Source: Acidobacteriaceae bacterium | GTDB lineage: Bacteria; Acidobacteriota; Terriglobia; Terriglobales; Acidobacteriaceae | Assembly (NCBI GenBank): GCA_030038195.1 | Contig: JASHPJ010000004.1 | Location: forward strand, 1 to 52,141 | Direction of reading: 5' to 3' | Length of the DNA: 52,141 nucleotides | Shown: positions 25,663-35,632 of the stretch, one piece after another | Layout of the letters: every line of letters begins with the position of its first letter | Numbering within the stretch: position 1 is the first letter of the stretch | Position numbers and translations under genes: made by a program | Notes under the pieces: generated by a model | Seen by the model: the letters and a program-made list of their open reading frames with translations, nothing else | What the model was told of the DNA's origin: nothing | Databases searched by the model: none

Positions 25663-28600
25663 TTGAACTTCAGCTCACATCGAACGGACCGGCTGCGGCC
25701 GCATCGGACGGCCAGGATTCCACTCCTCGGCCTGCTGCTGGCCGCCGCCTGTCTCTGCGCTGGAGCGGGCGTGAGCCTGTTTGCGCAGCAGCTCACAGTC
25801 AGGACGCGCGCGGCAAACGGCGAAGAGCTGAACTACATGATCCGCTCCTGGCAACTGCAGAATGGCTTGCCGGAAGAGTCCGTGCAGGCCTTTGCCCAAA
25901 CTCCCGACGGCTATCTCTGGGTGGGCACGACCGGAGGGCTTCTGCGCTTTGACGGCGCAAGCTTTCGCCTGTTCAACCATGCCAACACGCCCGCCTTCGG
26001 CGAGGACGACGTATTCAGCCTGCTTACCGACCGGGACGGCCACCTGTGGATCGGCACCAGCGGCGCGGGGCTGATCGAGTGGCAGAACGGCGCATTTCGC
26101 GCCTATCCCACTGAGAAAGGCCAGAGCGTCGCGTATGTACGCGCGCTCGCCCAGGACAGCAGCGGTCAGTTGTGGGTGGCCACCGATGGAGGGCTCTTCT
26201 GGGTCAAGGGCGATCGCCTGGTGCGCGTGGACAGGGCGCTGGGAACGGCGATATCCGATGCGCATGCGGTGCTCCAGGATCACACCGGCCGCGTGTGGGC
26301 AGGCGGTTCTCACTTGTACGCCTTTGGCAATGGCCGGTCGCGCGAGTATTTGCTGCCCGGCAACGACAATCGCAACCAGGTAAAGTCCCTGGCGGAAACG
26401 GCCGATGGGACCATCTGGGTGGGAACGGTCAGCGGGCTCTATCGTCTGCTGCCGGGAACGGATCGCCTTGCACCCGTGCCGGGAGTCTTCGGGCTGATCC
26501 GCACTCTGCGCGTCGTTGCCGGCGGCGAGTTGTGGGCGGGCACCATCGGCGCCGGCATCTTCAGGATTCGCGGCAACGAAGTGACGCGCCTGCAGGCGCC
26601 ATCCACCCTGATCAGCAACACCGTCTACTCCATTTATATCGATTCCGGCAAAGATCTCTGGATTGGCACGCTCACCGGCATCATGTGCCTGAGCCAGACG
26701 CCGGTGCGGGTTCTCGCTTTGCCTGAGGCCGCAGGCGCTGACTTCGGCACCGTGGCCCTGGACACGGACGGTTCGCTCTGGTTCGCTTCCAATCAGCTCA
26801 TGCACGTGCGCGGAGATGTGGCGCGCCCGGTCCGCTTTCCCGAGCTGGGCAATGTGCGTGTCCGCAACATGCTGCGCAGCCGCGACGGCTCTCTCTGGAT
26901 TGGCACTATCGGCGGAGGCGTGTACCACTTTTCCCCGAAAGGCAACCAGCACTTCACCACGCAGGATGGCTTGTCGAGCAACTTTGTGCAGGCGCTGCTC
27001 GAGGCTCGCGACGGAACCATCTGGATCGGCACCAATTATGGCGTGAGTCATCTCGACCGCGCCGGCCTGCACAACCTTACAACCCAAAACGGGCTGGCCG
27101 CCAATTATATTCGCTCGCTGCTCGAAGAGCGCGACGGAACTATCTGGATCGGCTCAGAGCGCGGCTTGGGACGGTACAGAAATGGCGCGTTCGTGGATGA
27201 CGCGCTGACGGCCAGGCTGAGCAATGAACGCATATGGGCCTTCTATCAGGATGTGGACGGCGGCATCTGGATAGGCACCCACGGAGATGGCCTGTACTAC
27301 TACGACGATGGACGCCTGTCGCACTACACCATGGCCGACGGGCTGACCAGCAATACCATCTATTGCATCCTCGGCGACAGGCAGAATCATCTCTGGATCA
27401 GCAGTCCTACCGGAGTGATGCTGCTCAATCGCGCGGAGCTGCGCGCGTATATCCCCAACTCCGGCTCGCCATTCTCGCTTCGCTACTACGCGGTAAGCGA
27501 GGGCAACGAGTCTGTTCAGGTTTTGGGCGGAATGCAGTCAGCCGGCGCTCTCACCGCGGCGAGCGAAGCATGGTTTCCCACCAGCCAGGGCCTGTGGAAG
27601 ATCAGCCCGGACGACGCAGGCCGTCCCATTCTCTTCAACCTGCATATCGATTCCGTTACCGTGGATGGACAGCCACAGCCACTGGCGCAAAGGTTGCTCC
27701 TGCATGCGGACAGCAATCATGTGAATATCGCCTATCAGCCGGTGCTGCTCACTCCGCAGCAGGGCCTTGGCTTCCGCTACAAGCTGCAGGGCTTCGATAA
27801 AAGCTGGACCTACGCAAACGCGCAGCAGCGGCTGGCAAGCTACACTAATCTTCCTCCCGGCCGGTTCACATTCCTGGTGGAAGCCTGGGAAACAGCCTAT
27901 CCCGGCCACGTGGTTCGCGCATCGGCCGCAATTGTAAAACTGCGCCACTTTTACCAGACGCCGTGGTTCATTTTGCTCTGCGCACTCGGCGTAGTGCTGC
28001 TCTCCTGCTTCGCTTACCAGGTGCGCGTGCAGCAGATCAAAGGCCGGTTCAAGGCCGTACTGGTGGAACGCACGCGGCTGGCGCGCGAGATGCACGACAC
28101 GCTCATCCAGGGCTGCATCGCCGTCTCCGCGCTGCTCAAGGCAGCATCGAGCGGCGAGGTCGACGACTCGGAATCGCGGCTGCATCTCATCGACTACGCC
28201 TCCACGCAGATCCACGCCACCATCGACGAGGCGCGCCAAGCCGTATGGAACCTGCGCGGCGAAGAGCGCGCTTCGGTTGACCTGCCCGCGGCTCTCGAGC
28301 GCATGGCCGAGCGCGTGAGCCACGAGCACGGACTGAAGGTTACCAATCGCTCGCACGGAAAACCTTTCCCCATCAGCCTGCAGGCCACGCATGAGGTTCT
28401 GATGGTCGCCAGGGAGTCGGTTTTCAACGCCATTCTGCACGGGCATGCGTATGAGATCGATGTCGAGCTCGCCTACCTGGCTGACTCGCTTTCGCTGACC
28501 GTGAAAGACAAGGGACGCGGCTTCGACGCCTCTGACGCATTCGTGGAAGGGCACTTTGGCCTGCGTGGAATGAGAGAGCGCATTCACCGCTTCCATGGAA

Positions 28601-28677
28601 GATTTGAAATTGAAAGCGCGGCGCATCAGGGAACACGTGTAGGCGTCGAGATACCGCGCGCCGCCATTACCCCGTAA
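25663..28677 (+). CDS. Sensor histidine kinase with two-component-regulator propeller domains
   Basis: A 1,004-residue kinase starting with TTG at 25663, seven bases after GGAGG. A signal peptide or first membrane segment ends 'VSLFAQQ'. The periplasmic region has many propeller repeats with the 'DGxLWVGTxGGL' signature (about 75-620), then a Y_Y_Y-type beta-sandwich (about 690-750, 'YKLQGFDKSWTYAN', 'LPPGRFTFLVEA'). A membrane helix at about 767-787 leads to HisKA_3 with His811 in 'LAREMHDTLIQG' and HATPase motifs 'ARESVFNAILHG' and 'GHFGLRGMRERI'. It is not a hybrid: the receiver is in the separate gene 46 bases downstream. Kinases of this architecture in Bacteroides bind oligosaccharides of the target glycan. 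It sits between the GH79 operon and the module C receptor, which it likely controls. Confidence 0.94.
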   Translation: MNFSSHRTDRLRPHRTARIPLLGLLLAAACLCAGAGVSLFAQQLTVRTRAANGEELNYMIRSWQLQNGLPEESVQAFAQTPDGYLWVGTTGGLLRFDGASFRLFNHANTPAFGEDDVFSLLTDRDGHLWIGTSGAGLIEWQNGAFRAYPTEKGQSVAYVRALAQDSSGQLWVATDGGLFWVKGDRLVRVDRALGTAISDAHAVLQDHTGRVWAGGSHLYAFGNGRSREYLLPGNDNRNQVKSLAETADGTIWVGTVSGLYRLLPGTDRLAPVPGVFGLIRTLRVVAGGELWAGTIGAGIFRIRGNEVTRLQAPSTLISNTVYSIYIDSGKDLWIGTLTGIMCLSQTPVRVLALPEAAGADFGTVALDTDGSLWFASNQLMHVRGDVARPVRFPELGNVRVRNMLRSRDGSLWIGTIGGGVYHFSPKGNQHFTTQDGLSSNFVQALLEARDGTIWIGTNYGVSHLDRAGLHNLTTQNGLAANYIRSLLEERDGTIWIGSERGLGRYRNGAFVDDALTARLSNERIWAFYQDVDGGIWIGTHGDGLYYYDDGRLSHYTMADGLTSNTIYCILGDRQNHLWISSPTGVMLLNRAELRAYIPNSGSPFSLRYYAVSEGNESVQVLGGMQSAGALTAASEAWFPTSQGLWKISPDDAGRPILFNLHIDSVTVDGQPQPLAQRLLLHADSNHVNIAYQPVLLTPQQGLGFRYKLQGFDKSWTYANAQQRLASYTNLPPGRFTFLVEAWETAYPGHVVRASAAIVKLRHFYQTPWFILLCALGVVLLSCFAYQVRVQQIKGRFKAVLVERTRLAREMHDTLIQGCIAVSALLKAASSGEVDDSESRLHLIDYASTQIHATIDEARQAVWNLRGEERASVDLPAALERMAERVSHEHGLKVTNRSHGKPFPISLQATHEVLMVARESVFNAILHGHAYEIDVELAYLADSLSLTVKDKGRGFDASDAFVEGHFGLRGMRERIHRFHGRFEIESAAHQGTRVGVEIPRAAITP

Positions 28678-28723
28678 CGCATCCGCTGACAGTGCAGCGC
28701 GATCCGCTTTATAATCGTCAGCC

Positions 28724-29344
28724 ATGCCAGCTATCCGCATCCTTATCGTGGACGACCACCCCATCGTGCGAGTCGGCATCAGTGCGCTCTTCTCATCCAG
28801 CCATGAGATGGAGGTGGTGGCGCAGGCCCGCAGCGGCGAAGAAGCCGTCACCCTGCACGCGCAGCATCGCCCCGACATCACGTTGATGGACCTGCGCCTG
28901 CCCGGTATCAACGGCGTTGAAGCCATCCGGCAGATTCGCAGCCAGAGCCCCAGGGCCCGCTTTATCGTTCTCACCACCTATGACGGCGACGAGGACATCT
29001 ACCAGGCCCTGGAAGCCGGCGCATCGGGATACCTGATCAAGGACATGCCGCAGAACATCTTGTTTGATGCGGTCCGGCGCGTGCATGCCGGCGGGCGTTG
29101 CCTGCCCTCGCCCGTTTCGCAAGCGCTGGCCTCCCGCGTCCCCGACTCGTCGCTCAGCAAGCGCGAGTGTGACGTTCTGCGGCTGATGGCGCAGGGAAAG
29201 TCCAACAGCGAGATCGCCGGAGACCTGGGCATCACCGAAGGCACGGTCAAGTGCCACGTCAGCGTCATCCTGAATCGCCTGAGCGTCCGTGATCGCACGC
29301 AGGCCGTAGTCACGGCTCTGCAACGCGGCCTCATCCACATCTAA
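28724..29344 (+). CDS. NarL/FixJ-type response regulator, partner of propeller kinase
   Basis: A 206-residue protein. The receiver domain has Asp10-Asp11 in 'ILIVDDHP', phosphoacceptor Asp56 in 'ITLMDLRLPG', a Thr in 'FIVLTTYDGD', and Lys in 'GYLIKDM'. A LuxR-type helix-turn-helix occupies the C-terminal third ('LSKRECDVLRLMAQGKSNSEI', then 'GITEGTVKCHVSVIL'). It follows the propeller kinase by 46 bases on the same strand, and the receptor gene starts about 300 bases downstream. Likely targets are the receptor operon at 29641 and the divergent GH79 operon. The overall likeness to the regulator at 3371 is high, as usual for this family. Confidence 0.94.
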   Translation: MPAIRILIVDDHPIVRVGISALFSSSHEMEVVAQARSGEEAVTLHAQHRPDITLMDLRLPGINGVEAIRQIRSQSPRARFIVLTTYDGDEDIYQALEAGASGYLIKDMPQNILFDAVRRVHAGGRCLPSPVSQALASRVPDSSLSKRECDVLRLMAQGKSNSEIAGDLGITEGTVKCHVSVILNRLSVRDRTQAVVTALQRGLIHI

Positions 29345-29640
29345 AATTTTCAACTTCAATACGGCTCGTTGCCCTGGCGAAGTCTGTAACGGCGCGTGCA
29401 GCCCTGGTAAATAATTTCCCGCCACTCTGACTTTTGGCAGATGCCAATCCTTATCTTCGGGGCATAGAGTCGCTGCATTGTCATCCTGCCCGTGCGTGGC
29501 CATGCCTCCGGGGACGACGCTTTCACAAGATTGCAGCGCGGCGCCCTGCGCCGGCAGGCATGCTTCTGCGCGTCAGCGAGGCACGGCGGAGCTGGAAGCA
29601 CGGCTGACAGATGCAATGAAATCGATTGGAGGTAAATCCA

Positions 29641-32600
29641 GTGACCAGGCAAGAACCCAGATTGGACAGGCTGCGCGCGGGAGCCACGCGGCTTCTCGCG
29701 CTGTTGCCGCTGTTTCTGATCCTGTGTATCGGTGGCGGGATCGCTCGGGCGCAGCAGGATGTTGGCTACATTGTGGGCACGGTGACAGATCAGAGCGGGG
29801 CCAGCCTAGCCGGCGTACAGGTGCACATCAGGAACCAGAACAACGGGCTGAGCGTGGACGTGGTTACCGACAGCAACGGATATTATCAGGCCGAGCGGCT
29901 GCAGGTAGGGCAGTACTCCATTGAGATCAAGATGAACGGCTTCAAGCCGTGGGCTGTAAGCAATGTCGTAGTTGACGCGGCGGCGCACGTGATGGAAAAT
30001 GCCGCGCTTCAGGTAGGCTCGGCATCCACCACGATCTCGGTCCAGGCCATACCACCCGCTCTCGACACCACGGACGCAATCGTCGGCGACACCATCGACA
30101 CGCGCAACGCGCAACAGCTCCCGGTGAATGGCCGCAGCGTGCTGGCGCTGGCCACGCTCAGCCCCGGCGTTGAGTCCGGCGTGGGAGCGGTGAGCGAGGG
30201 CTTTGCCAATCGCGGCACGGCCGTCTCGTCCATCCGCATCTCCGGCGGCGTAATGGGCGTGAACAACAACATGCTTGACGGCGTGACCAATGTGACAACG
30301 TTTACCAGCGAGATCGGCATCAACATTACGTCCGACGCGATCCAGGAATACCGCATCATGACCGGTGTGATTCCGGCGCAGTTCGGCTACACCTCCGGCG
30401 GCGTGGTCAACGTGATTACCCGCGGCGGCGGCGACCATTACCACGGCAGCCTCTACGAATTTTTCCGCAATGACGCGCTGGATGCAGAGATCGCATTTCC
30501 CAAGCCCACCTTCGGCAAGCCGGAAACGCGCTTCAACAACTACGGAGGCACCTTCGGCGGTCCGATCCCGCACACGAAGAATCTCTTCCTGTTCACCAAC
30601 TACGAGCAGTACAAGTACATCTCGGATACGCCCTCTTACACCACTGTCCCCACTCCGCAGGAATATCAGGGGGATTTCAGCGATCTTGGCGTGCTCACGA
30701 ATGGCGTTTGTACGCAGGTGCCCATCTACGACCCAACCACGGCAACCAACACCGGAACCAGAACGCAATTCAGCAACAACGGCGTTGCCAACGTGATTCC
30801 CACCGGGCGTCTCGATACTTCTGCCGTTGCGTATCAAAAGCTGTTCTATCCGCAGCCCAATAATACCTCCGGGCCATACAACTCGTGCACCCATGCGGAC
30901 AATTACATCGAGAGCCCGAAGCTGGTCGTGGGCGACAGGCTTGGCCTCGCGCGCGCTGACTATCGGCTGAGTGCGAACGACAGCTTTGTGGCGAGATATG
31001 CCTATTACCTGAGCACACAAAACAATGCGCAAGGATACAGCGCTGCCTTCAATCGCAACGACCACGACCAGCAGCAGAACGCGCTTCTCTCGGAGACGCA
31101 CGTATTTTCTCCGCGCCTGGTGAATGAAGCGCGCTTCGGCCTTGTGCGCACCGATTTCCTCTTCGCTTCAGCGCAGGCAGGCAAGGACAATGTCGCGGCC
31201 ATCGGCATGCCTCCGTTTCTCGGCAGCGGCCTGACCGCGCTGCAAGTCAGCAACGGCATGGCCGAGCCCTACGCCACCCTCGGCTTCCGCTCCAACACCA
31301 TCGGCGAGCTTATTGACGACGCCACGCTGATCCGCGGCAAACATACGATCACCGTGGGCGCAAGCGTGCGCTTCACTGAAACCTACAACTACCAGGACAA
31401 TGCCTCCTCGGGCACTTTTAGCTTTATCGCCGGGACCACGGCAGCCGGCAATAACTCTACCGTGACCTCCGGCACAGGCAGCCAATACGCCAGCTTCCTC
31501 ATCGGCGCCGTTCACAGCGCCAGCAACACGCCGGTAGCGGGCTCTGCGTGGCGGCACATGATGTACGCCGGCTACGTGCAGGACGACTGGAGAACGACCC
31601 CGCGGCTGACCATCAACGCCGGCCTGCGCTACGACTACATGGCCAATGCCTACGCCAAGCAGGATATGTTCGACAACGTCGATCTCAACAAACCCAACGG
31701 CTCCAACCCGGCGCTGAAGGGACTGGTCGAGTACGCAGGAGTTGACGGCTACGGCAGGAACTTTGCCAACGAGAACTTCAACGACTGGGGTCCGCGTCTC
31801 GGCTTTGCCTATGCTCTCACGCCCGATGGCCGCACCGTTCTCCGCGGCGGCGCCGCGATTTACTATGCTTCGACTTCCGGCGAAGAGTACATGCAGTCCG
31901 ATGGCAACCCGAACGGCTTTACCGGCCTCACTACGTCGTTCACCGCCTCCACGGCCAATGGCGTGCTCTCGCAGTTCTCCAGCGGCATGCCTGGACCGAT
32001 CGCGCCGGTCGCCGGCCGCTCCCTCGGCCAGACAGGTTTTCTCGGCCAGTCCGTCTATACCATCTGGCCCACGCAGAAAGATCCCAACTCGCAGCAGTAC
32101 ACGCTGACTCTCTCGCGCCAGTTGCCGTTCCAATGGGTGCTTGACGCGACTTACATTGGCAACAACGGGCGTCACTTCACGCTGAACGAGTACAACGAGA
32201 ACTTCCTCAACCCCAGCTATTACAGCCTGGGCACAACGTTTCTCAACGCCTCGGCGCCGAATCCATACGCCGGCGAGGTGCCAGGCAGCCTTGGAGCCGC
32301 GACGCTCACCAATGCAACTCTGCTTAAGCCGTTCCCCTATTACTCCAACGTGTATCAGAGCTATCCACGCGGCGGTTTCTTCCACAGCAACTATCTTTAT
32401 GTTACGGCGCAGCGCCGCGCGGCCCATGGCCTGGCTGTCATTGCATCTTTCACGTATGGCAAACTGCAGGACCTGCCCATCTTCACCGATCTCTCCACCG
32501 CTCCCGGCGGCGGAGTATCCACCTCAAATGGTCCGCAGAACCCCTACGATTTACGCGCCGATTACAGTGTGGACACCTTCGACGTGAACAAGCGCGCGAC

Positions 32601-33168
32601 CGTTTCTACGCTCTATGATCTGCCCTTCGGAAAAGGAGAGCGATTCCTGAGCGGAAACGGCGCCGCAGCCGCCATCGCAGGTGGCTGGCAATACAACGTG
32701 ATCATGACGCTCGAATCGGGCCGTCCGCTTCTTATTACCGGGGCCACGAACCAGGGAATCGCATCGCGCCCCAACTTCAATCCCGGCGTCAGCGTGAAAG
32801 TTGCGCATCAAAGCAAAGCGCAGTGGTTTAATCCCAATGCATTTGTCGATCCGGCGGACTACAGTTTCGGCAACGTGCCACGCGCCTACTCGCCTGTCCG
32901 CGGACCGGCGCAGGTGAACTTCGATATGTCGCTCTTCAGAACCACGCACATCAAGGACCGCACCGAGCTGGAGTTTCGTATCGAAGCCTACAACGCGCTC
33001 AACAGAACGAACCTTCAGAATCCAAACACGACATTCACCGCGGGTCCGCCTGCAGTCCCGAGCAATCCTTCTGCCGAGGGTGGCATAAACACAAACACCA
33101 ACTTCGGTGTCGTAACTGCGGCCAATGCCGCCCGGACTGTGCAGCTTGGCGCGAAGCTCCGCTTCTGA
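29641..33168 (+). CDS. TonB-dependent receptor, Oar-like, module C
   Basis: A 1,175-residue receptor. I choose GTG at 29641 because GGAGG lies eight bases upstream; the open TTG at 29626 would put that Shine-Dalgarno sequence inside the gene. The signal peptide ends 'GGIARAQQ'. A carboxypeptidase-regulatory-like domain follows ('YIVGTVTDQSGASLAGVQV'), then plug motifs 'LPVNGRSVLALATLSPGV' and 'NNMLDGVTNVTTF', then the barrel, ending 'QLGAKLRF' with terminal Phe. It is the first gene of a rightward series with an FAD oxidoreductase, a GH30-like enzyme and an MFS transporter. A hairpin terminator lies directly after it, so the receptor may be expressed above the rest. Control by the upstream two-component pair is likely. 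Confidence 0.93.
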   Translation: MTRQEPRLDRLRAGATRLLALLPLFLILCIGGGIARAQQDVGYIVGTVTDQSGASLAGVQVHIRNQNNGLSVDVVTDSNGYYQAERLQVGQYSIEIKMNGFKPWAVSNVVVDAAAHVMENAALQVGSASTTISVQAIPPALDTTDAIVGDTIDTRNAQQLPVNGRSVLALATLSPGVESGVGAVSEGFANRGTAVSSIRISGGVMGVNNNMLDGVTNVTTFTSEIGINITSDAIQEYRIMTGVIPAQFGYTSGGVVNVITRGGGDHYHGSLYEFFRNDALDAEIAFPKPTFGKPETRFNNYGGTFGGPIPHTKNLFLFTNYEQYKYISDTPSYTTVPTPQEYQGDFSDLGVLTNGVCTQVPIYDPTTATNTGTRTQFSNNGVANVIPTGRLDTSAVAYQKLFYPQPNNTSGPYNSCTHADNYIESPKLVVGDRLGLARADYRLSANDSFVARYAYYLSTQNNAQGYSAAFNRNDHDQQQNALLSETHVFSPRLVNEARFGLVRTDFLFASAQAGKDNVAAIGMPPFLGSGLTALQVSNGMAEPYATLGFRSNTIGELIDDATLIRGKHTITVGASVRFTETYNYQDNASSGTFSFIAGTTAAGNNSTVTSGTGSQYASFLIGAVHSASNTPVAGSAWRHMMYAGYVQDDWRTTPRLTINAGLRYDYMANAYAKQDMFDNVDLNKPNGSNPALKGLVEYAGVDGYGRNFANENFNDWGPRLGFAYALTPDGRTVLRGGAAIYYASTSGEEYMQSDGNPNGFTGLTTSFTASTANGVLSQFSSGMPGPIAPVAGRSLGQTGFLGQSVYTIWPTQKDPNSQQYTLTLSRQLPFQWVLDATYIGNNGRHFTLNEYNENFLNPSYYSLGTTFLNASAPNPYAGEVPGSLGAATLTNATLLKPFPYYSNVYQSYPRGGFFHSNYLYVTAQRRAAHGLAVIASFTYGKLQDLPIFTDLSTAPGGGVSTSNGPQNPYDLRADYSVDTFDVNKRATVSTLYDLPFGKGERFLSGNGAAAAIAGGWQYNVIMTLESGRPLLITGATNQGIASRPNFNPGVSVKVAHQSKAQWFNPNAFVDPADYSFGNVPRAYSPVRGPAQVNFDMSLFRTTHIKDRTELEFRIEAYNALNRTNLQNPNTTFTAGPPAVPSNPSAEGGINTNTNFGVVTAANAARTVQLGAKLRF

Positions 33169-33189
33169 TCCTGTTTCCATCGCAACGCC

Positions 33190-33222
33190 GGGCGAAGAGA
33201 CGGTCTTCGCCCCATTCTTTTT
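33190..33222 (+). terminator. Rho-independent terminator after the module C receptor
   Basis: A 9-bp perfect stem (GGGCGAAGA/TCTTCGCCC) with a 5-base loop is followed by CATTCTTTTT. It begins about 20 bases after the receptor stop and before the FAD oxidoreductase gene. Confidence 0.75.
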
Positions 33223-33287
33223 CAGCGCCGCACAGAGCCTGGCGGCGGCCTGATGCGCAACACGCCTCAGGAGGAATTTTCAAGCGT

Positions 33288-35582
33288 ATGAAAAGCATCT
33301 CCGGCGAGTACGACGTGGTGGTTTGTGGCGGAGGACTGGCGGGCGTGAGCGCAGCGATTGCGGCTGCGCGCTCGGGCTCAAAAACGTGTCTGGTTCAGGA
33401 CAGGCCCGTGCTCGGCGGCAACAGCTCGTCGGAGGTGCGCGTTACGCCCCATGGAGCCGCAGCCTTCCACGCCTACGCGCGCGAGACCGGTATCCTCTCC
33501 GAGCTGCTCATCGAAGAACGCGCGGCCAACCACGAGGAGATCTTTGAAAACGGCTGGACGAACTCCGTATGGGACATGACCATTTACGATGCCGTACAGC
33601 GCACCGAGAACCTTACGCTGTATCTCAACACATCGGTGCTGGGCGTCAAGGCTGGCGAGCGCATGCTCGAAAGCGTCGAATGCCGCGTGGCCAACGCCGA
33701 GGTAAATCTCTCGCTCTCCGCCAAAGTCTTTATTGACTGCACCGGCGACGGTATTGTCGCCTCTGAAGCAGGATGCGAGTGGAGGATGGGCAGCGAAGGC
33801 AAGGCCGAGTTCAACGAGCCGCACGCGCCCGACAAGGCTAACGGCGATATCATGGGCAACTCGATCCACTTCAAGACCAAAAACATGGGCAGGCCGTCTC
33901 CTTTCAAGCTGCCGCCGTGGGCCATTGAGCACAAGGATGGGCGCTACTTTTACGACCAGGGCCGCTTGCCCAAGGATATCCGCGGCGGATACTGGTGGAT
34001 CGAGATCGGCGTTCCTTACGATACCATTCACCAGGCCGAATCCATTCGCCACGAACTCACGCGGCACGCGCTCGGCGTCTGGGATTGGATCAAGAACAAA
34101 GATCCTCGAACCATGAAGCTGGCCGAAAACTACGCGCTCGACTGGATCGGCCAAGTGCCTGGAAAGCGCGAGAGCCGCCGCGTGATGGGTCTCTACCTGA
34201 TGAATGAGTGGGATGTCATCCGCTGCACCGTTCATCACGATGAGATTGCTTTCGGCGGCTGGTTCATCGATATTCATACGCCCGGCGGTCTGCTTGCCGA
34301 CAAGAGCGAGCCGGCCAGCGCTGAAGGCTACTCGCAGACCAGCGAATATGCAACCCGCTCCTATGCCGGGCCTTACGGCATTCCGCTGCGCATCCTGGTT
34401 TCCAAGGACATTGACAACCTGATGATGGCCGGGCGCAACGTGAGTGCGACTCACTGCGCGCTGGGCACCGTTCGGGTCATGGGAACTACGGCACTCATGG
34501 GCCAGGCCGCCGGGGTAGCCGCCGGGATAGCTGTCGCCAGGCGCATCTCACCGGCCGAAGTATGCCGCAGTCAATATAGTGCCGTGCAGCAGTGGCTGCT
34601 CCGCGACGGATGCTTTCTTCCCAACGTTCGCAACACTGATGAGGCCGACAAGGCAAGAAGAGCCATGGCGACGGCCTCAAGCGAAGCACGGTTTCACGGC
34701 CTTGCACCTGACTCGACAGGCGCGCATGAAGGGCTCAGCTTCTGGCGTGACCAGGCCGTTCCACTCCGCGAAGAGTTGCTGCAACGGCGCGGGCAGTGGG
34801 TTGCGGTAGGCCCCGAACCAATCCAGCGCGTGCGCTTCTGCCTTTCCAACACCAGTGCGGAGGCGCAAAAGATCACCGTACATGCAATGCAGGTGCTGCA
34901 CATCTGGGACTATCGCGTCGATGACGCCATGGAGATTGCCAGGGGCCATCTGGCCGTGACGCCAGGCAAACAGCAGTGGGTGGAGTGGTCTCTGCCGCGC
35001 GATACGCATCTTCCCGCCGTGGGCTACATCCGCTTCGATCTCGATGCGAACCCGGATGTGCTCTGGCATGTTGCCGGCGCAATCGAGCCGGGCCACGTAT
35101 CCGCTTTTGCAATGGCCCCAGGCAAGATGCGGCGATTCTCAAACGGCGTTACGATGGCCATGCAGGTCGATCCGCCGCAGCGCTGCTTTGCCGCGAAAAA
35201 TGTTCTGAGCGGACAGACGCGCCCTCACGACGGAACCAATCTCTGGAGGTCCGATCCTGCGCAACCGCTGCCGCAGTGGCTTGAGCTTGCCTGGCCCACC
35301 CCTGAATCGATCGCCGCAATCGAGCTCACATTCGCTGGTCATCTGCTGCGCGAGTACCATGCTTATGCGTCTTTCTATCGCGATCCACAGTGCGTGCGCG
35401 ACTACGAAATCGAATACAAGACCTCAGACGGTTGGAAGACGCTGTTCTCGGTGCGCGGCAACTATCAGCGTCATCGCAAGCATCCACTGGCGCGGCCGGT
35501 GGAAACAGAGCGGCTTCGCGTCATGGTGCTGGCAACCAATGGTGACCTGTCTGCGGCCATCTATGAAGTGCGCGCCTACTGA
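33288..35582 (+). CDS. FAD-dependent oxidoreductase (PF12831-like) with extra C-terminal domain
   Basis: A 764-residue protein. The N-terminal Rossmann dinucleotide motif 'VVVCGGGLAGVSAAIAAARSG' (residues 10-30) and 'DRPVLGGNSSSEVR' mark the FAD-binding oxidoreductase family, and 'RNVSATHCALGTVRVMGTTA' marks its end near residue 410. About 300 further residues form beta-rich sequence resembling a galactose-binding-like domain ('LWRSDPAQPLPQWLELAWP'). There is no signal peptide, so it should act in the cytoplasm. AGGAGG lies 12 bases before ATG, a long spacing. The substrate is unknown; in this setting (GH30, GH79, hexuronate-type transporter) oxidation of an imported sugar or glycoside is plausible but inferred. 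The GH30-like gene starts 50 bases downstream. Confidence 0.85.
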   Translation: MKSISGEYDVVVCGGGLAGVSAAIAAARSGSKTCLVQDRPVLGGNSSSEVRVTPHGAAAFHAYARETGILSELLIEERAANHEEIFENGWTNSVWDMTIYDAVQRTENLTLYLNTSVLGVKAGERMLESVECRVANAEVNLSLSAKVFIDCTGDGIVASEAGCEWRMGSEGKAEFNEPHAPDKANGDIMGNSIHFKTKNMGRPSPFKLPPWAIEHKDGRYFYDQGRLPKDIRGGYWWIEIGVPYDTIHQAESIRHELTRHALGVWDWIKNKDPRTMKLAENYALDWIGQVPGKRESRRVMGLYLMNEWDVIRCTVHHDEIAFGGWFIDIHTPGGLLADKSEPASAEGYSQTSEYATRSYAGPYGIPLRILVSKDIDNLMMAGRNVSATHCALGTVRVMGTTALMGQAAGVAAGIAVARRISPAEVCRSQYSAVQQWLLRDGCFLPNVRNTDEADKARRAMATASSEARFHGLAPDSTGAHEGLSFWRDQAVPLREELLQRRGQWVAVGPEPIQRVRFCLSNTSAEAQKITVHAMQVLHIWDYRVDDAMEIARGHLAVTPGKQQWVEWSLPRDTHLPAVGYIRFDLDANPDVLWHVAGAIEPGHVSAFAMAPGKMRRFSNGVTMAMQVDPPQRCFAAKNVLSGQTRPHDGTNLWRSDPAQPLPQWLELAWPTPESIAAIELTFAGHLLREYHAYASFYRDPQCVRDYEIEYKTSDGWKTLFSVRGNYQRHRKHPLARPVETERLRVMVLATNGDLSAAIYEVRAY

Positions 35583-35632
35583 CGCACGAGCGAATACGCA
35601 GAATGCAGCATGGCGCCACTTAAGGAGAATTC

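Noticed and set aside
25675..28977. Two long open frames (about 470-480 codons) on the minus strand
   Set aside because: They lie antisense to the propeller kinase and regulator, whose domains are clear. GC-rich third positions often keep the opposite strand open; the translations show no family features.
31168..34454. Minus-strand open frames opposite the module C receptor and the FAD oxidoreductase
   Set aside because: Same codon-bias effect; no ribosome-binding sites or recognisable motifs.
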